A stretch of DNA of 18,182 nucleotides from Amoebophrya sp. AT5.2 (GCA_005223375.1 RXOD01004803.1:1-18182); one strand, 5' to 3'. Positions 9,749 to 18,182 are shown, numbered from the stretch's first letter. Made by a program: numbers and translations. Notes: generated from the sequence alone by a model not told the origin.

Positions 9749-10972
9749 TTACAGGCTGAATCCGTCGTCCATTCCGAATTCCTCGTCCATGCCCAGGTCG
9801 TCCTCGAAAACCCGGCGGTCGCTGTCGTCGAATCCCTCCAGAAGGGAGTAGCTACCTGAAGGAATTCGCATTCGGACGGGTTGTCAAGCGTTGGTTAGGG
9901 AGGCCAGGACGCACAAGTTCAAGTACTAATGCGGGAGGAGGTATGCTATAGTCGGACGGTATCTGAACAAGAATAAAGTAAATTATTATTACGTGCAACG
10001 CGCTTCAGCTCCGGAGAGAAGGCCGGTTCCTCAGGCTCGCTCACGGTGTCGCTCCCGCTTTCCTGTGTGTCGCTACCGCTGTCCTGCACCTGTAACTCCC
10101 CGTCCTCTATGACGGCCAATAGAACTTCAGCGCAGCTACTTCAAAAATTTTAAACCAGCAATCCAAACCAATAGAGCAGCACAGGTGAGCCGACGCGGGG
10201 TGGAGGTTACCTTTGATTGTTTGGTTCATTTGCTACCTGTATTTGTTTGTTATATTTGGTTTACCTGTTTATTTTGTTATTTACGAGTGGGGGAGCAGGT
10301 GAGTGGTCGCGTGGATGCGTCCGCATCCACGCGACCACTCACCCCACCTATCCACTCCTATTTGCTTTATTTGATTGCTTTGATTCATTGGTTTGATTAC
10401 TTGGCTTTCATTCATCGGCATCAATCATCGGCATCAATCATCGAACATCAAAACATCGCGCAAACATGCTGGTTTAAGATTTTTGAAGTCGATGCGCTGA
10501 AGTTCTATTGGCCGTCATATCCTCGCACGCCGAAAACTTCCGCAGCGGCAACTCCAACCCGACCTTTACATTCAGATTGAGGATCAAGATCAAAGTCATC
10601 GAATGAAGAGGACGAGAAGCAGATGCAGGCGTGTTGACGGTTGTCGTTGTGATTAATAAATTGATTCAATCATCTACCCGTTCGAGCAGCATGACGAGGC
10701 ACTTTGCGGAGGTCGGGGACACTTCCATTCCGCGTTCGAGGCTGGAGTTTAGCAGCCCTTCGGCGAACTGAAGAACCCGGGCTGCGCGGTCCGGCAACTT
10801 ATCCAGCGGAAAGCGGTCCCCGAAGCGCCGCACGAGCTGGAGCCGCAACGCGAGAGCAGCACCTGACGCGGACGGCATCTCCCTCGCCGTTCCTCGTTCG
10901 ATGCAGCTGCAGAAGGATCGGGAAAAACGCCTGCGCGTGGTCGTGCACCACCACGGAGGACACCGACAGCGA
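9749..10972 (-). CDS. Unrecognised protein with acidic tail, 3' exons; split by an introner-like element
   Basis: Exons 10972-10874, 10836-10678, 10563-10522, 10104-9993 and 9855-9749 join in phase to 172 residues plus stop. Introns are 37, 114, 417 and 137 nt. The first part looks helical and folded (VVVHDHAQAFFPILLQLHR; LVRRFGDRFPLDKLPDRAA; SPTSAKCLVMLLER). After VGLELPLRKFSACEDGELQV comes a Ser/Asp/Glu tail with a near repeat (DSGSDTQESGSD, about residues 108-119), then SYSLLEGFDDSD and a Met/Asp/Glu-rich end (LGMDEEFGMDDGFSL). The last intron has a GTAATA donor and a TTCAG acceptor, phase 1. The 114-nt intron (CGG|GTAGAT to TGTAAAG|GTC) fixes the frame of exon 3 and hence the meaning of the element insertion. 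Upstream exons must exist; an ACAAGAACGGGCC stretch near 11070 is coding-like. I recognise no family. Confidence 0.62.
9856..9992 (-). other. 137-nt GT-AG intron
   Basis: Donor GCAC|GTAATA and acceptor ATTCCTTCAG|GT, both phase 1 (C+GT gives Arg). CCTAAC is a candidate branch site. It separates two clearly coding acidic exons. Confidence 0.75.
10298..10343. repeat. 22-bp perfect palindrome with 2-nt spacer, centre of the element
   Basis: Arms 10298-10319 (starting ggtgagtggtcgcg) and 10322-10343 are perfect inverted copies around the dinucleotide tc. Past a short unpaired stretch, gagtgg (10285-10290) and ccactc (10351-10356) also pair. The centre lies close to the middle of the TIR-bounded element. 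Confidence 0.95.
10414..10443. repeat. 13-bp tandem repeat inside the element
   Basis: atcggcatcaatc occurs twice head to tail (10414-10426, 10427-10439) followed by atcg, i.e. about 2.3 units. Confidence 0.9.
10564..10677 (-). other. 114-nt GT-AG intron
   Basis: Donor CGG|GTAGAT and acceptor AATGTAAAG|GTC, phase 0. A pyrimidine-rich tract precedes the acceptor. The join gives MLLER-VGLELPLRKF, which fixes the reading frame running into the element insertion site. Confidence 0.65.
10837..10873 (-). other. Predicted 37-nt intron
   Basis: Two clearly coding stretches on the same strand lie in frames offset by one base. GCC|GTCCGC to GGCTCCAG|CTC removes 37 nt (3n+1), is phase 0, and joins them as RNGEGDA-LVRRFGDRF. 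A one-base sequencing error would explain the frame shift equally well. Confidence 0.4.
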
Positions 10973-11935
10973 CTTTATTCCGCAAGTGCGCCTTTGTCTA
11001 TTCGCGAAGTCAACGGTTGAAAACTACGAATGAGAACAGACTTCTGTGTCTGCAAGTGTCGTACCCCGTCTTCGTGCGCGCGGCCCGTTCTTGTAATATA
11101 CGTAAAGTTATCAAACCAAGTTGAAAAAGTTCTTTATAGGTGCGTGTTTAGTGCCAGTGTGGTCGCTTCGGCAAGGTGTAGCTTGTAGTGTAATGACGCT
11201 CGGTCTCGGACTCGGGAGCCGTCGAAATTAGGGATAGAAACAATACGGAATGTGGCTGGTGGCGTTCCCTGTCCTACTTCTACCCATCGACAAAAAAACA
11301 GTCTAAACGTGATTTTTCATTGATTCAAATCAAAAATTTTCAAGCAGATGTAGATAGTGCCACATCCATACTCTGAAGTTTTGTGTTGCTACCACACAAA
11401 TTTGAAGATAATCCCGGTTGCAATGTTTAAAAACAACCCTTCTTCTGTGAATTTGCTTTGGATAGTTTACGAGCCGGCTGCACCTCTTCCACGACCAAGT
11501 CGGAGCGTATACTCGTTTTGCAAAGTACAGCAGTAGGTGGAGGCGCGAAGAACATTTTTGACGACAAAGAACAACAATCGGAGTCAGGGGCTCGTTCCAC
11601 TTCCACCTGGAGCGAAAACTGTTTGAAAACTCAGACACACTCTCTCTCTCTCCGTGGTTGCGCCGCGACGAACAATCATGTCCATCAACGTAGTTCTTTG
11701 CAATCGAACAACTCATGCCTGTCACAAGCGCGTCACCAAAGCCGATGAGTCGCTCTCCACTGACAATCGCGTGCAACAAGGTGCTTCATATTTTCAACGC
11801 ATGTCCCTGCGCTTGTTTTCGTTTTCTACATGTCATTCATGGTACGAAAATTGACGAATACTGGAACGGGTTTGACTTAAGCTATCTACTTTCTTATTTT
11901 TTTCCCGGGCGGAAGCGCAGCAAGAAATCTAGTTG
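10973..11935. other. Unresolved stretch, probably upstream exons of the minus-strand gene
   Basis: Short coding-like minus stretches occur near 11070 and near 11200 (PESETERHYTTSYTLPKRP), and a candidate ATG lies at 11287-11285, but I cannot connect them by phase with confidence. A 149-codon minus frame at 11330-11779 starts at a non-ATG codon and overlaps plus frames of similar size; I do not call it. A short CT dinucleotide run lies at 11639-11651. The right end should hold the 3' flank of the ankyrin gene. Confidence 0.35.
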
Positions 11936-14900
11936 TTAGGGCCCGACTAGTGCCAGCTCTACTTCTTGCTGAGACCCCACCGCTGCCAGCACCCTCCGCA
12001 TTTCCCGTGCGGTCTTCCCTTGCGCCAGCTCGAGCGCGGTTTTGCCTGTCTTGTTTTTCACCGTCGTGATGCTTTCCCCCAGCGACGCACGCACAAGCGG
12101 GACGCCGCAGAAAATCTTGAGCAGCAGGACCGCGACGTTCGAATCCGTGTGCGAGGCCAGGCCCACCAGGTGGAAGACGCTGTTGCCGGCCTTGTCTTGC
12201 AGCAGAAGCAGTTCCGGTTCGCTCACAGCGTTCACCAGTCGCTGCAGCAACTGCATCGCCGGACTCATCACCTGGGACGCCTTCTTCGCCATTCCGCTGT
12301 TACGGCCCGTGGCGTACAGATCCAGTAAATAAACTTGAGCGTCGCTGCTGGACGTGTAGTCCGGAAGCCGCATCACTGTCCGGCTGCCCCCGAGCTCTTT
12401 CATCCGAAGGTCAATCAACGTCGAAGTAGTTGTACCATTAGCGCCGCCTGCTTGAAGCCTCCCACTTTTCACAACGAAAGGGGCGCTGGAAGCGGAAGCG
12501 GATGGGGATGCCGCGGGTTTACTAGTAGCGCCGCTACCAGAGTTTTCCGCTGCCGCAGCAAGAACGTCGTCCGCAGCTCCACCTTGTCCCTCCACTATTT
12601 CCGCCCCCACACCTTCTCCTTCGGCTTCCACGGCCGCTCTTCTGCTCCGCTCCTCGGCCGCACGTTGCTCCATTTCCGCGAGCAGCTCCAGCGCGGTCCC
12701 GGCCGCCAGGTTCTCCTCGGCGTTGTCCACAAAGGCGAGCACGATCCGGTGCAAAATCGTGCGCCCGTACTCCTGGTCGACCTGGTACAAAAATCGTAAC
12801 CGCTGCGCCTCCAGCGTGATTTCGTACAAGGTGGTGGCCTGCAGTGCGATGCGAGCACTGATCGCCTGCATCTCCCCCTCCGTCGCGCCGCCGTCGATCA
12901 CTTCTTGTTGAGTCAAGGCCACGAGCTGCTCTGCTTCTTGTTGCGACTCGGACGCGGGCGATGCTGCCGAGGGCGGAAAGCGGGCAGACGCAGTTTGCAG
13001 GGCTGCATCCGTTGCTGAAGTTGAAGACGCAGCTTCCGCACGGTCACCAGAAGACTCCTCAGTCGCTGGCGATCCGCTCGGCTGACTCGGACCGCAAAAA
13101 CAGATCTTCCGCAAAATTCCGCTGAAACAGGAGTCGACAATAGGCTGAGCTGCTGCGGGTTCCGGCGCCGTCTCCGACTGTTGCAGTTTTGCGGAGTCCT
13201 GCAGAACCACGGTGCCGGCGCGCCCGAGGGCGGCGGCGGGGACACCTGTAATAAAAAAATATGTTCGTGGAGCCGGAGCGTACTTAGACAAGACAGAGAG
13301 CGACGAGCAGCAGCAGGCTGTTGGCCAGTTTATGTTAGGATTCATCTACTTGCTTGTACCAATTATAATTTTACGCAGTACCTCCGCCCGTCTTTGCTGC
13401 CGCCCCTTCACCCCCCAGTGCCTGGTCTGCCATTTCCTTACTCGTGGACCCCCCGCGCGCCGGCCACCCGTCCGTCACTTCCTCGCATATCTCCGCCAGC
13501 AGCCTTTCCTTCGCCGGCACCAGCGCGAAGCCGTAACTCCGGAAAACCTTCATCTGCTCCTGGCGGATTTGCGCGAACTTGGGCTCGTCCGCCATTCTCC
13601 AGAGCGAGAGAGCGTTCGCGGTGAAGGGATCCGGGTGCACGATGAACGGGATCGCGATCAGACACTTCAAAATGTGCTGCCGGTCCCGATACTCCGCGCG
13701 CGGCAGCGCGGTCTTCCCCACCGTCGCGAGGATGAGCTCGAGCACGGGCGAGTACGGCTCTCGCGGTCCCGAAAGGATAGGACTAGGACGAGGAGCTGTG
13801 ACAGCACCCAGCATAGAAGCACTCATCTGCATGGGTGTGTCCAGCACGAACCGCGTCTGCACCTTCCGCAGCAGGAGCACCAAGTTCGCCTCCACCTGCA
13901 TCCGCCGGGCCATGGAGAGCGTCTCTAGACCCGCGCTCTCGTTTAGCTCGCGGAGCCACCTGCGGATCCAGACGCAAAACGCATCGAACAAGTCGTGCAC
14001 GAAAAACTGCTTCAGCAGCTCGAACACGTCCGCCGCGCGCCACGTGCCGCGGGGCTTCTTCCCGGCCTTGCTGGTTGGATGGATGCTGATGTTCAGAAAG
14101 CCTTCTTCCGCACCGCCGGACTTGGGCACGTCCGCCGTGGTGAAGTTCAGCAGCGCGGCAAGCAGTCCCGAGAAGTACCCCGGCGGCAGCCCAGTCCCGG
14201 AAAGTGCCCCTGCTTCGGGCAGCGGAAGGACGCTCGCGCGGTCGAGCTGGGCCTCCGGCACGCCACGTACGGCCATCTCGAACGTGGCCGCGCACGTCTT
14301 CAGGCGCGCCTCGATGGAAAAGTCCTTCATCTCGGGCGAATTCCAGACCGGCGTGACCACGTCGTCCAACAGCCACCGCTGCAGCGAGGGCAGAATCGCA
14401 GCCACGGCCTCGTAGTCCACGCGCTCCACCGCGCGCACGAGCAGCTGGCCCGCTCCCAGCTTGCCCCGCCAGTGCGGGTGCGCCACGACCGCGCCCAGCG
14501 TCTTCACCCGCTGCTCCGACAGCGACGCGGAAGTGGTCTGCCTAGCCCCAGTGCTGGTGGTTGCCGTTGCCTGCTGGTGTTCTAGCACGAGAACTGGGGG
14601 CGCTCCCGCGACGGCCACCGCATTCGTGTTCGTTCCACCAGGACCCCGCGGTCCCGACAGCAGTCGCGCCGAGTGCGGCGCGGCGCCTCCCGTCCCCAGC
14701 AAAATGTCGAGCGGCGTCACCTGCCCGGGCACCTCCGGCAGGGTGGGGACGCACGGCAGGAACTCCTTGTAGAACTCCGACACGAGGGAGGCTGCCGGCG
14801 GCCCGCTGTTGCCGTACCCCATGCTGCTGTCCGCCGCGGCGGGCGTGGTCATCACGTTGTTGTAGAAACACCGGTCGACGAAGTTGTGCCGCAGCCGCAG

Positions 14901-17306
14901 GCTGGGCACCAGCAGCTCCGCGGCGCGCTCGGCCGGCTTCCCGCCGAACGCGTGCTTTAATCCCTGCTTCATCAGCATCTTCACCAGACTGGCGTTCCCC
15001 GAGTGGTGTAGCAGTAGCACCCGCCCACTGTACCCGCGCAGGTCCAGGTCCAGAACCTTCACCCGGTCGGGCGTCAGGAATGCCGCCTTCGGGCCGGCGA
15101 GCTTCTTGCCGTCGATGAAGCGCGGCGGGAGGTACCGGCTGTCCGGCGAAAAGCAAAACGCGCCCTCGTCCACGGTAATCAGCTCGCCGTTCTGCCACAT
15201 GTACGACTCCAAGACCAACGGAACGGTCGTCGCGGGCGCCCCACTGCCCTCCTTCTCCGCCACCGCATTTCCATTTCCGTCGCTTCCACCCAGCGACGGC
15301 AGCGACGCAGTGCTGGGGCCGTAGTTGAGCGTTGGTCCCGAGGTGGATGTTGACGAATTGGCGGTAGTGGTGCCCGTGCCCGCTTCGCGCGCCCGCGCTG
15401 CCTGCTTGGAGAAGGCGCAGAGACTGGAGCCGGCCGACTTGACGTCGAGCGTGACCACCCCAAAGCTCGCGCGCAGGCCGCCCGACTGGGCCAGAAAGGT
15501 CGCGAACAGGTACTTCAGGTACGCCACCACGCCCTCGCTGCCACTGTCGCCGACGGGCAGCAACGTGGTGCACTCGCGGCCCGCCCACCGCATCCGCGTG
15601 ACCCCCACCCCGTCCGTGCCCTGCGACACCACGCAACCGGGCATCACCACCCGCAGCTCCTGCTGGTTGCCACCCAGCACGAACCACCGCTCCCGGTCCG
15701 CACTCCCCGCCGACCCGCACGCGAAGTCAATCCCCCCGAAGCCGTCCTTGTCCCGAGCTGCGATCATCTTGCGGAACACCGCCTGCTGCGAAGGAGGAGC
15801 GGCTGCTACAAAAGAACTCGCCGACGTTGCCGTTCCTCCGGGGGAGGTGCCGGACACGACGAAGTTCAGCAGGCGCTGCACGATCCGGACGTGGCCGCCC
15901 AGGCACGCCCAGTGGAACGGGGTGCGGCCCATCGCGTCGGCCATGTAGGGGGAGACGAAGGTGGTCATCTTACTGTACTTACTGTAGCCCGCCAGCGGCG
16001 CGGCGCGGGCCGCGTCCAGAAACAGCGGGTGGGACAGGAGCCCGTCCACGACGGCGCGGCAGCCAAAAAAGCACGCACCGTGCAGGGGGGTGCGCCCGTG
16101 CACGCAGTACGGGTACGCCGCGCCCTGGTTGATGGCGCTCTCCCGCGTTGCGCTCATGGTGGGCACCCGCAGGTTCAACGCTGTCGCGATCTGTCCGTTT
16201 ATGAAGTCTTGCTGTAGTCCGTCTGCTCCATTGCTCGTCGCACCAGTACGACCCTGTTCATCGCCTATTCGATCCCCTGCGTCACCCACCTGTGCCGCTT
16301 TTTCTTCGGCGCACGCAGTAGACCACAGCAGTTCGCACATGCACAAATTCCCCTCCTCGCAGGCGTACTGGAGGGGGGTGTAGCCGTACTGGTCCACCTG
16401 GGTGAGCATTGTGTAGAACTCCTCCGGCCGCCTCTTCTTCAGCCACGACACCACCACGAAGAAGCCGCGGCACACCGCGTCGTGCAGCAGCGAGCCATCG
16501 TGCTCCGGGTGTACCGCCTGCAGCTGCGTGGACGCCGGCTCCAGAATCTCCAGTGTCGACAGCAGCAGCGCCTCCTCGTCGCGAAACGCCTGCAGCACGT
16601 TCACCTTCCACAGGTCGCCAAGATTGGAGTGGTGCAGCCGATCCTCGTTCTCGACCTCGAACAGCGAGCCGTCGCGCTCGAAATCCTCCAGGCAGTGCAC
16701 CACGTAGTCGCCGGTCAAAAGCAAGTTCGCGAGCCGCGCGTCGACGCCCCTGCTGGCTCCTGTCCGCGGCGGCGCGGTGCTGCTCGTATTACTACTGCTG
16801 CGCTTGTTGCTCTTCGAACCCTTTGCGGATGCTGACTTTGTCGCCAGGGTGGCGGCGTCGTTCAGAAGCTTCCACGTCGGCCTGCCGGCGGCGCCCGCGG
16901 AGGAGCGCTCTTGTTCCCGAGGAGAAGAGCCGCTGTCGTAGTGATCGCCCCTTTCCACGGCGTCCCAGTATGCGGCAATCGACTCGCGAATAACCTCCGG
17001 CGACGAATCCGCGACCAGCGGTTGGGGGAGCGTCGAAACCGGGCTCATTCCGGGGCAGGCGGTAATTCCGACCAGTTGCTCGCCAGGACTAACTGCACCT
17101 CCCGATGTAGACAGGCGGGTCACAGACGGTCGGTCAAACTCAGAATCGTAAAACGCGTGCTCCGCGAGCGAAAGGACGGCACTTGACGTCGCGGTCTTCC
17201 GCGAACTCCGCTCTGTCGAGCTCGCCAATTGGTCCGACGCGATACTGAAAAAAGCCATCTCGGCGCCCTGCAGCAGCTTCTCCTGTGGGTGGACGAAGAT
17301 TTTCAT
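11936..17306 (-). CDS. Large ankyrin-repeat protein, 1744 aa, two exons
   Basis: Exon 1 is 17306-13382, from an ATG (MKIFVHPQEKLLQGAEMAFF); exon 2 is 13245-11936. Both are phase 1 at a 136-nt intron, giving 1744 residues. Ankyrin-like units in the N-terminal half: about 269-300 (DGSLLHDAVCRGFFVVVSWL), 306-335 (DQYGYTPLQYACEEGN), 402-430 (HGRTPLHGACFFGC), 459-485 (MGRTPFHWACLGGHVRIV) and a weak one at about 520. C-terminal units lie at about 1459-1490 (YGRTILHRIV), 1654-1686 (AGNSVFHLVGLAS) and 1703-1732 (KTGKTALELAQGKTA). Between them lies a long Gly/Ala/Ser-rich middle and a helical region at about 1120-1200 (FFVHDLFDAFCVWIRRWLRE). I see no kinase, channel or signal-peptide motif, so a soluble scaffold or binding role is the natural reading from the family; partner unknown. 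Part of the apparent fusion rests on the intron call. Confidence 0.87.
13246..13381 (-). other. 136-nt GT-AG intron of the ankyrin gene
   Basis: Donor GGAG|GTACTG and acceptor TTTTTTTATTACAG|GT, phase 1 on both sides (G+GT gives Gly). The upstream frame stops 12 nt into the intron, while the downstream frame is open back to an unconvincing ATG within the intron. The T-rich tract before the acceptor is typical. Confidence 0.82.
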
Positions 17307-17406
17307 TTTGTTTTTCCATTAGATTAGTGTACGTCGGTACTAAAACAAAGTAGAAGAGCTCTCCCTCTCAATGACTTCTATGGACGCGTGGAAGCATACT
17401 GATACT

Positions 17407-17429
17407 TTATTTATTTATTTATTTATTTG
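17407..17429. repeat. TTTA tetranucleotide microsatellite
   Basis: Five to six uninterrupted TTTA units. On the minus strand this reads as overlapping AATAAA hexamers about 100 nt past the stop of the right-edge gene. It could serve as a polyadenylation signal there, though this is only inference. Confidence 0.9.
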
Positions 17430-17430
17430 C

Positions 17431-17464
17431 TCCCCGATCGTGGGGATTCTCCACCAGATGGTGG
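17431..17464. repeat. Two adjacent small hairpins
   Basis: tcccc (17431-17435) pairs with gggga (17442-17446), and ccacca (17451-17456) pairs with tggtgg (17459-17464). They lie in tandem between the microsatellite and the direct repeat. Confidence 0.7.
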
Positions 17465-17476
17465 GACTGTCTCAAG

Positions 17477-17512
17477 CTCAAATAATTGTCACTCCGCCTC
17501 AAATAATTGTCA
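17477..17512. repeat. 15-bp direct repeat
   Basis: ctcaaataattgtca occurs at 17477-17491 and again at 17498-17512, six bases apart, i.e. one 21-nt period. Confidence 0.95.
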
Positions 17513-17524
17513 ATGTGACCGAGA

Positions 17525-18182
17525 TCAATAAATAAAATTATGCATGTGGAAGCAAATCAGTACCGCGCTTTTGCTTGTTGGGCTCTGTGAGCCAGCTCTC
17601 TGCAGAGCGAGAGTTCCCTTCGCTCCTGGGGCACTATCCTCCTTCCGCTGGTGGTGCATCAGGTGAAAAATGTCGACGAAGAGCAGACTACGGTTCTGCA
17701 GCACGTACCGCACAAAGTCCTGCGCCAGTTCGGTCTCGTTCCTGAGCCCCGTGCCAATAATCGCTAACTTCATGGCAACCGGGCGCTTGCTCTCGAGCCC
17801 CGTCCCCGATTCTCTGCTCGCGATGAAAAACTTCCCCCCCGGTTCGCACAGCTCCTGCACCGAGGAAGGGGCGGAGGATGTAGAAGTTTCCTGCTCATTA
17901 TCTCGTCCCGCAAAGGAAGCCGTCTTCTGCAGCTGCTCGCCAGCACGTGCATTCTCGTCTGCCGACGTAGCCTTACTCCCATTGCGGGACGAGAAGCTGC
18001 CGCGGGGCGACCGCAACGGATCCCCTCCAACCTCCACCTCCAACCTCGAGTTGCACACACCATTGAGAAAGGCGAGGTTCTGCGCGTGTCCGAGGTTGGT
18101 GTGGTTGTCGAGCACGCGGCCGTAATACGCGCTGTCCGCGTTGTTGTTGTACAGCCGAAGCAGGTGCAGCGGCGTGGTTAGC
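17525..18182 (-). CDS. Ankyrin-like protein, C-terminal part, runs off the right edge
   Basis: The frame is open from the right edge to a TGA at 17527-17525, about 218 residues visible; the start lies beyond 18182. The first visible residues (LTTPLHLLRLYNNNADSAYY, then GRVLDNHTNLGHAQNLAFLN) contain the TPLHLL signature of an ankyrin repeat. A Ser-rich stretch follows, then a more ordered part (KLAIIGTGLRNETELAQDF, VRYVLQNRSLLFVDIFHLM). The last 15 residues (SAVLICFHMHNFIY) look like non-coding read-through, so a final splice may be missed. It lies directly upstream of, and in the same orientation as, the large ankyrin gene, suggesting a local family or even one longer gene. Confidence 0.7.
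   Translation of the reverse strand, partial: LTTPLHLLRLYNNNADSAYYGRVLDNHTNLGHAQNLAFLNGVCNSRLEVEVGGDPLRSPRGSFSSRNGSKATSADENARAGEQLQKTASFAGRDNEQETSTSSAPSSVQELCEPGGKFFIASRESGTGLESKRPVAMKLAIIGTGLRNETELAQDFVRYVLQNRSLLFVDIFHLMHHQRKEDSAPGAKGTLALQRAGSQSPTSKSAVLICFHMHNFIY

Larger units (their letters stand above)
10108..10519. mobile_element. 412-bp introner-like element with 53-bp TIRs and 5-bp TSD
   Basis: The left end 10108-10160 and the right end 10467-10519 are inverted copies of each other, 53 bp with 50 matches and no indels; the termini read tatgacggccaatagaac. The pentamer tcctc directly flanks both ends (10103-10107 and 10520-10524), as expected for a target-site duplication. The interior is T-rich on the plus strand and holds a large palindrome and a 13-bp tandem duplication. 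It has no credible protein: the 131-codon plus frame through it starts at GTG and crosses the right end. The element sits inside the coding region of the minus-strand gene. Removing it with one TSD copy restores TGC-GAG-GAC-GGG in frame, whereas unspliced sequence stops within a few codons. This is the structure of a non-autonomous DNA element acting as an intron (introner). Confidence 0.85.
10105..10521 (-). other. 417-nt intron made of the element plus one TSD, probable GA-AG ends
   Basis: Exact excision is possible at any register within the duplicated pentamer. The register with the most intron-like ends is TGCGAG|GATATG to CATAGAG|GAC, giving GA-AG with AG|G at the 3' side. GA and GC donors with an AGG acceptor are known from dinoflagellates. 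No GT-AG register restores this frame exactly. RNA evidence is needed to place the ends. Confidence 0.6.
17307..17524. other. Short intergenic region between two ankyrin genes
   Basis: These 218 nt separate the stop of the right-edge gene from the ATG of the large ankyrin gene, both on the minus strand. They hold a tetranucleotide microsatellite, two small hairpins and a 15-bp direct repeat, described separately. Confidence 0.7.

Noticed and set aside
10185..10580. 131-codon plus frame through the TIR element, considered as a transposase fragment
   Set aside because: It starts at GTG, is hydrophobic without a catalytic motif, and crosses the right TIR and TSD into host sequence.
13579..14415. 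278-codon plus frame opposite the ankyrin exon
   Set aside because: High-GC antisense shadow; no motif and no splice context.
14542..15720. 392-codon minus frame inside the ankyrin gene
   Set aside because: Same strand but another frame of the 1311-codon exon; Gly/Arg/Ala-rich, no family similarity, and the ankyrin frame is intact across it.
1..18182. Bacterial or phage origin, CRISPR arrays, insertion sequences, tRNA or rRNA genes
   Set aside because: Multiple phase-consistent introns and eukaryotic families rule out a bacterial chromosome; no regularly spaced repeats, no transposase, and no tRNA-like arm sequences were seen on reading.

Overview
The window looks like eukaryotic nuclear DNA from a compact protist genome. 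Long Ala/Ser/Gly-rich reading frames are interrupted by spliceosomal introns of 37 to 417 nt with phase-consistent boundaries. There is no sign of bacterial operons or ribosome binding sites. One intron is a mobile-element-like insertion with terminal inverted repeats (TIRs), a target-site duplication (TSD) and a probable GA-AG splice. Together with the ankyrin-rich content, this makes me favour a dinoflagellate-lineage alveolate, for example a syndinian such as Amoebophrya. That assignment is inference. All gene models below come from hand translation and splice-phase matching, without transcript data.

Layout, left to right. (1) Position 1 to 1468, minus strand: 5' part of a low-complexity protein gene that runs off the left edge. 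(2) 1731-2627, minus: a separate Ser/Pro/Gly-rich, probably disordered protein. (3) 2628-3786: no convincing gene. (4) 3787-6679, minus: a four-exon gene for an 825-residue membrane protein with about four N-terminal transmembrane segments, a long Ser/Asp-rich linker and a complete C-terminal DGAT2-type diacylglycerol acyltransferase domain. (5) 6680-7102: shared upstream region between divergent genes. (6) 7103-9074, plus: a tentative nine-exon gene for an unrecognised protein of about 340 residues, built from small exons. (7) 9075-9748: convergent intergenic stretch. (8) 9749 to at least 10972, minus: the 3' part of an unrecognised gene with an acidic C-terminal tail. It is interrupted by a 412-bp TIR/TSD element (10108-10519) that appears to be spliced out as an intron. 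(9) 10973 to 11935: upstream exons of that gene probably lie here, but are unresolved. (10) 11936-17306, minus: a 1744-residue ankyrin-repeat protein with one 136-nt intron. (11) 17307-17524: short intergenic region with a tetranucleotide microsatellite, two hairpins and a 15-bp direct repeat. (12) 17525 to the right edge, minus: the C-terminal part of a second ankyrin-like gene.

The genes do not form an obvious pathway. The clearest functional call is triacylglycerol synthesis by the DGAT2 protein. The two ankyrin genes are adjacent and in the same orientation, suggesting a local family. The most notable item is the introner-like element at 10108-10519: removing the element plus one TSD copy restores an uninterrupted reading frame.
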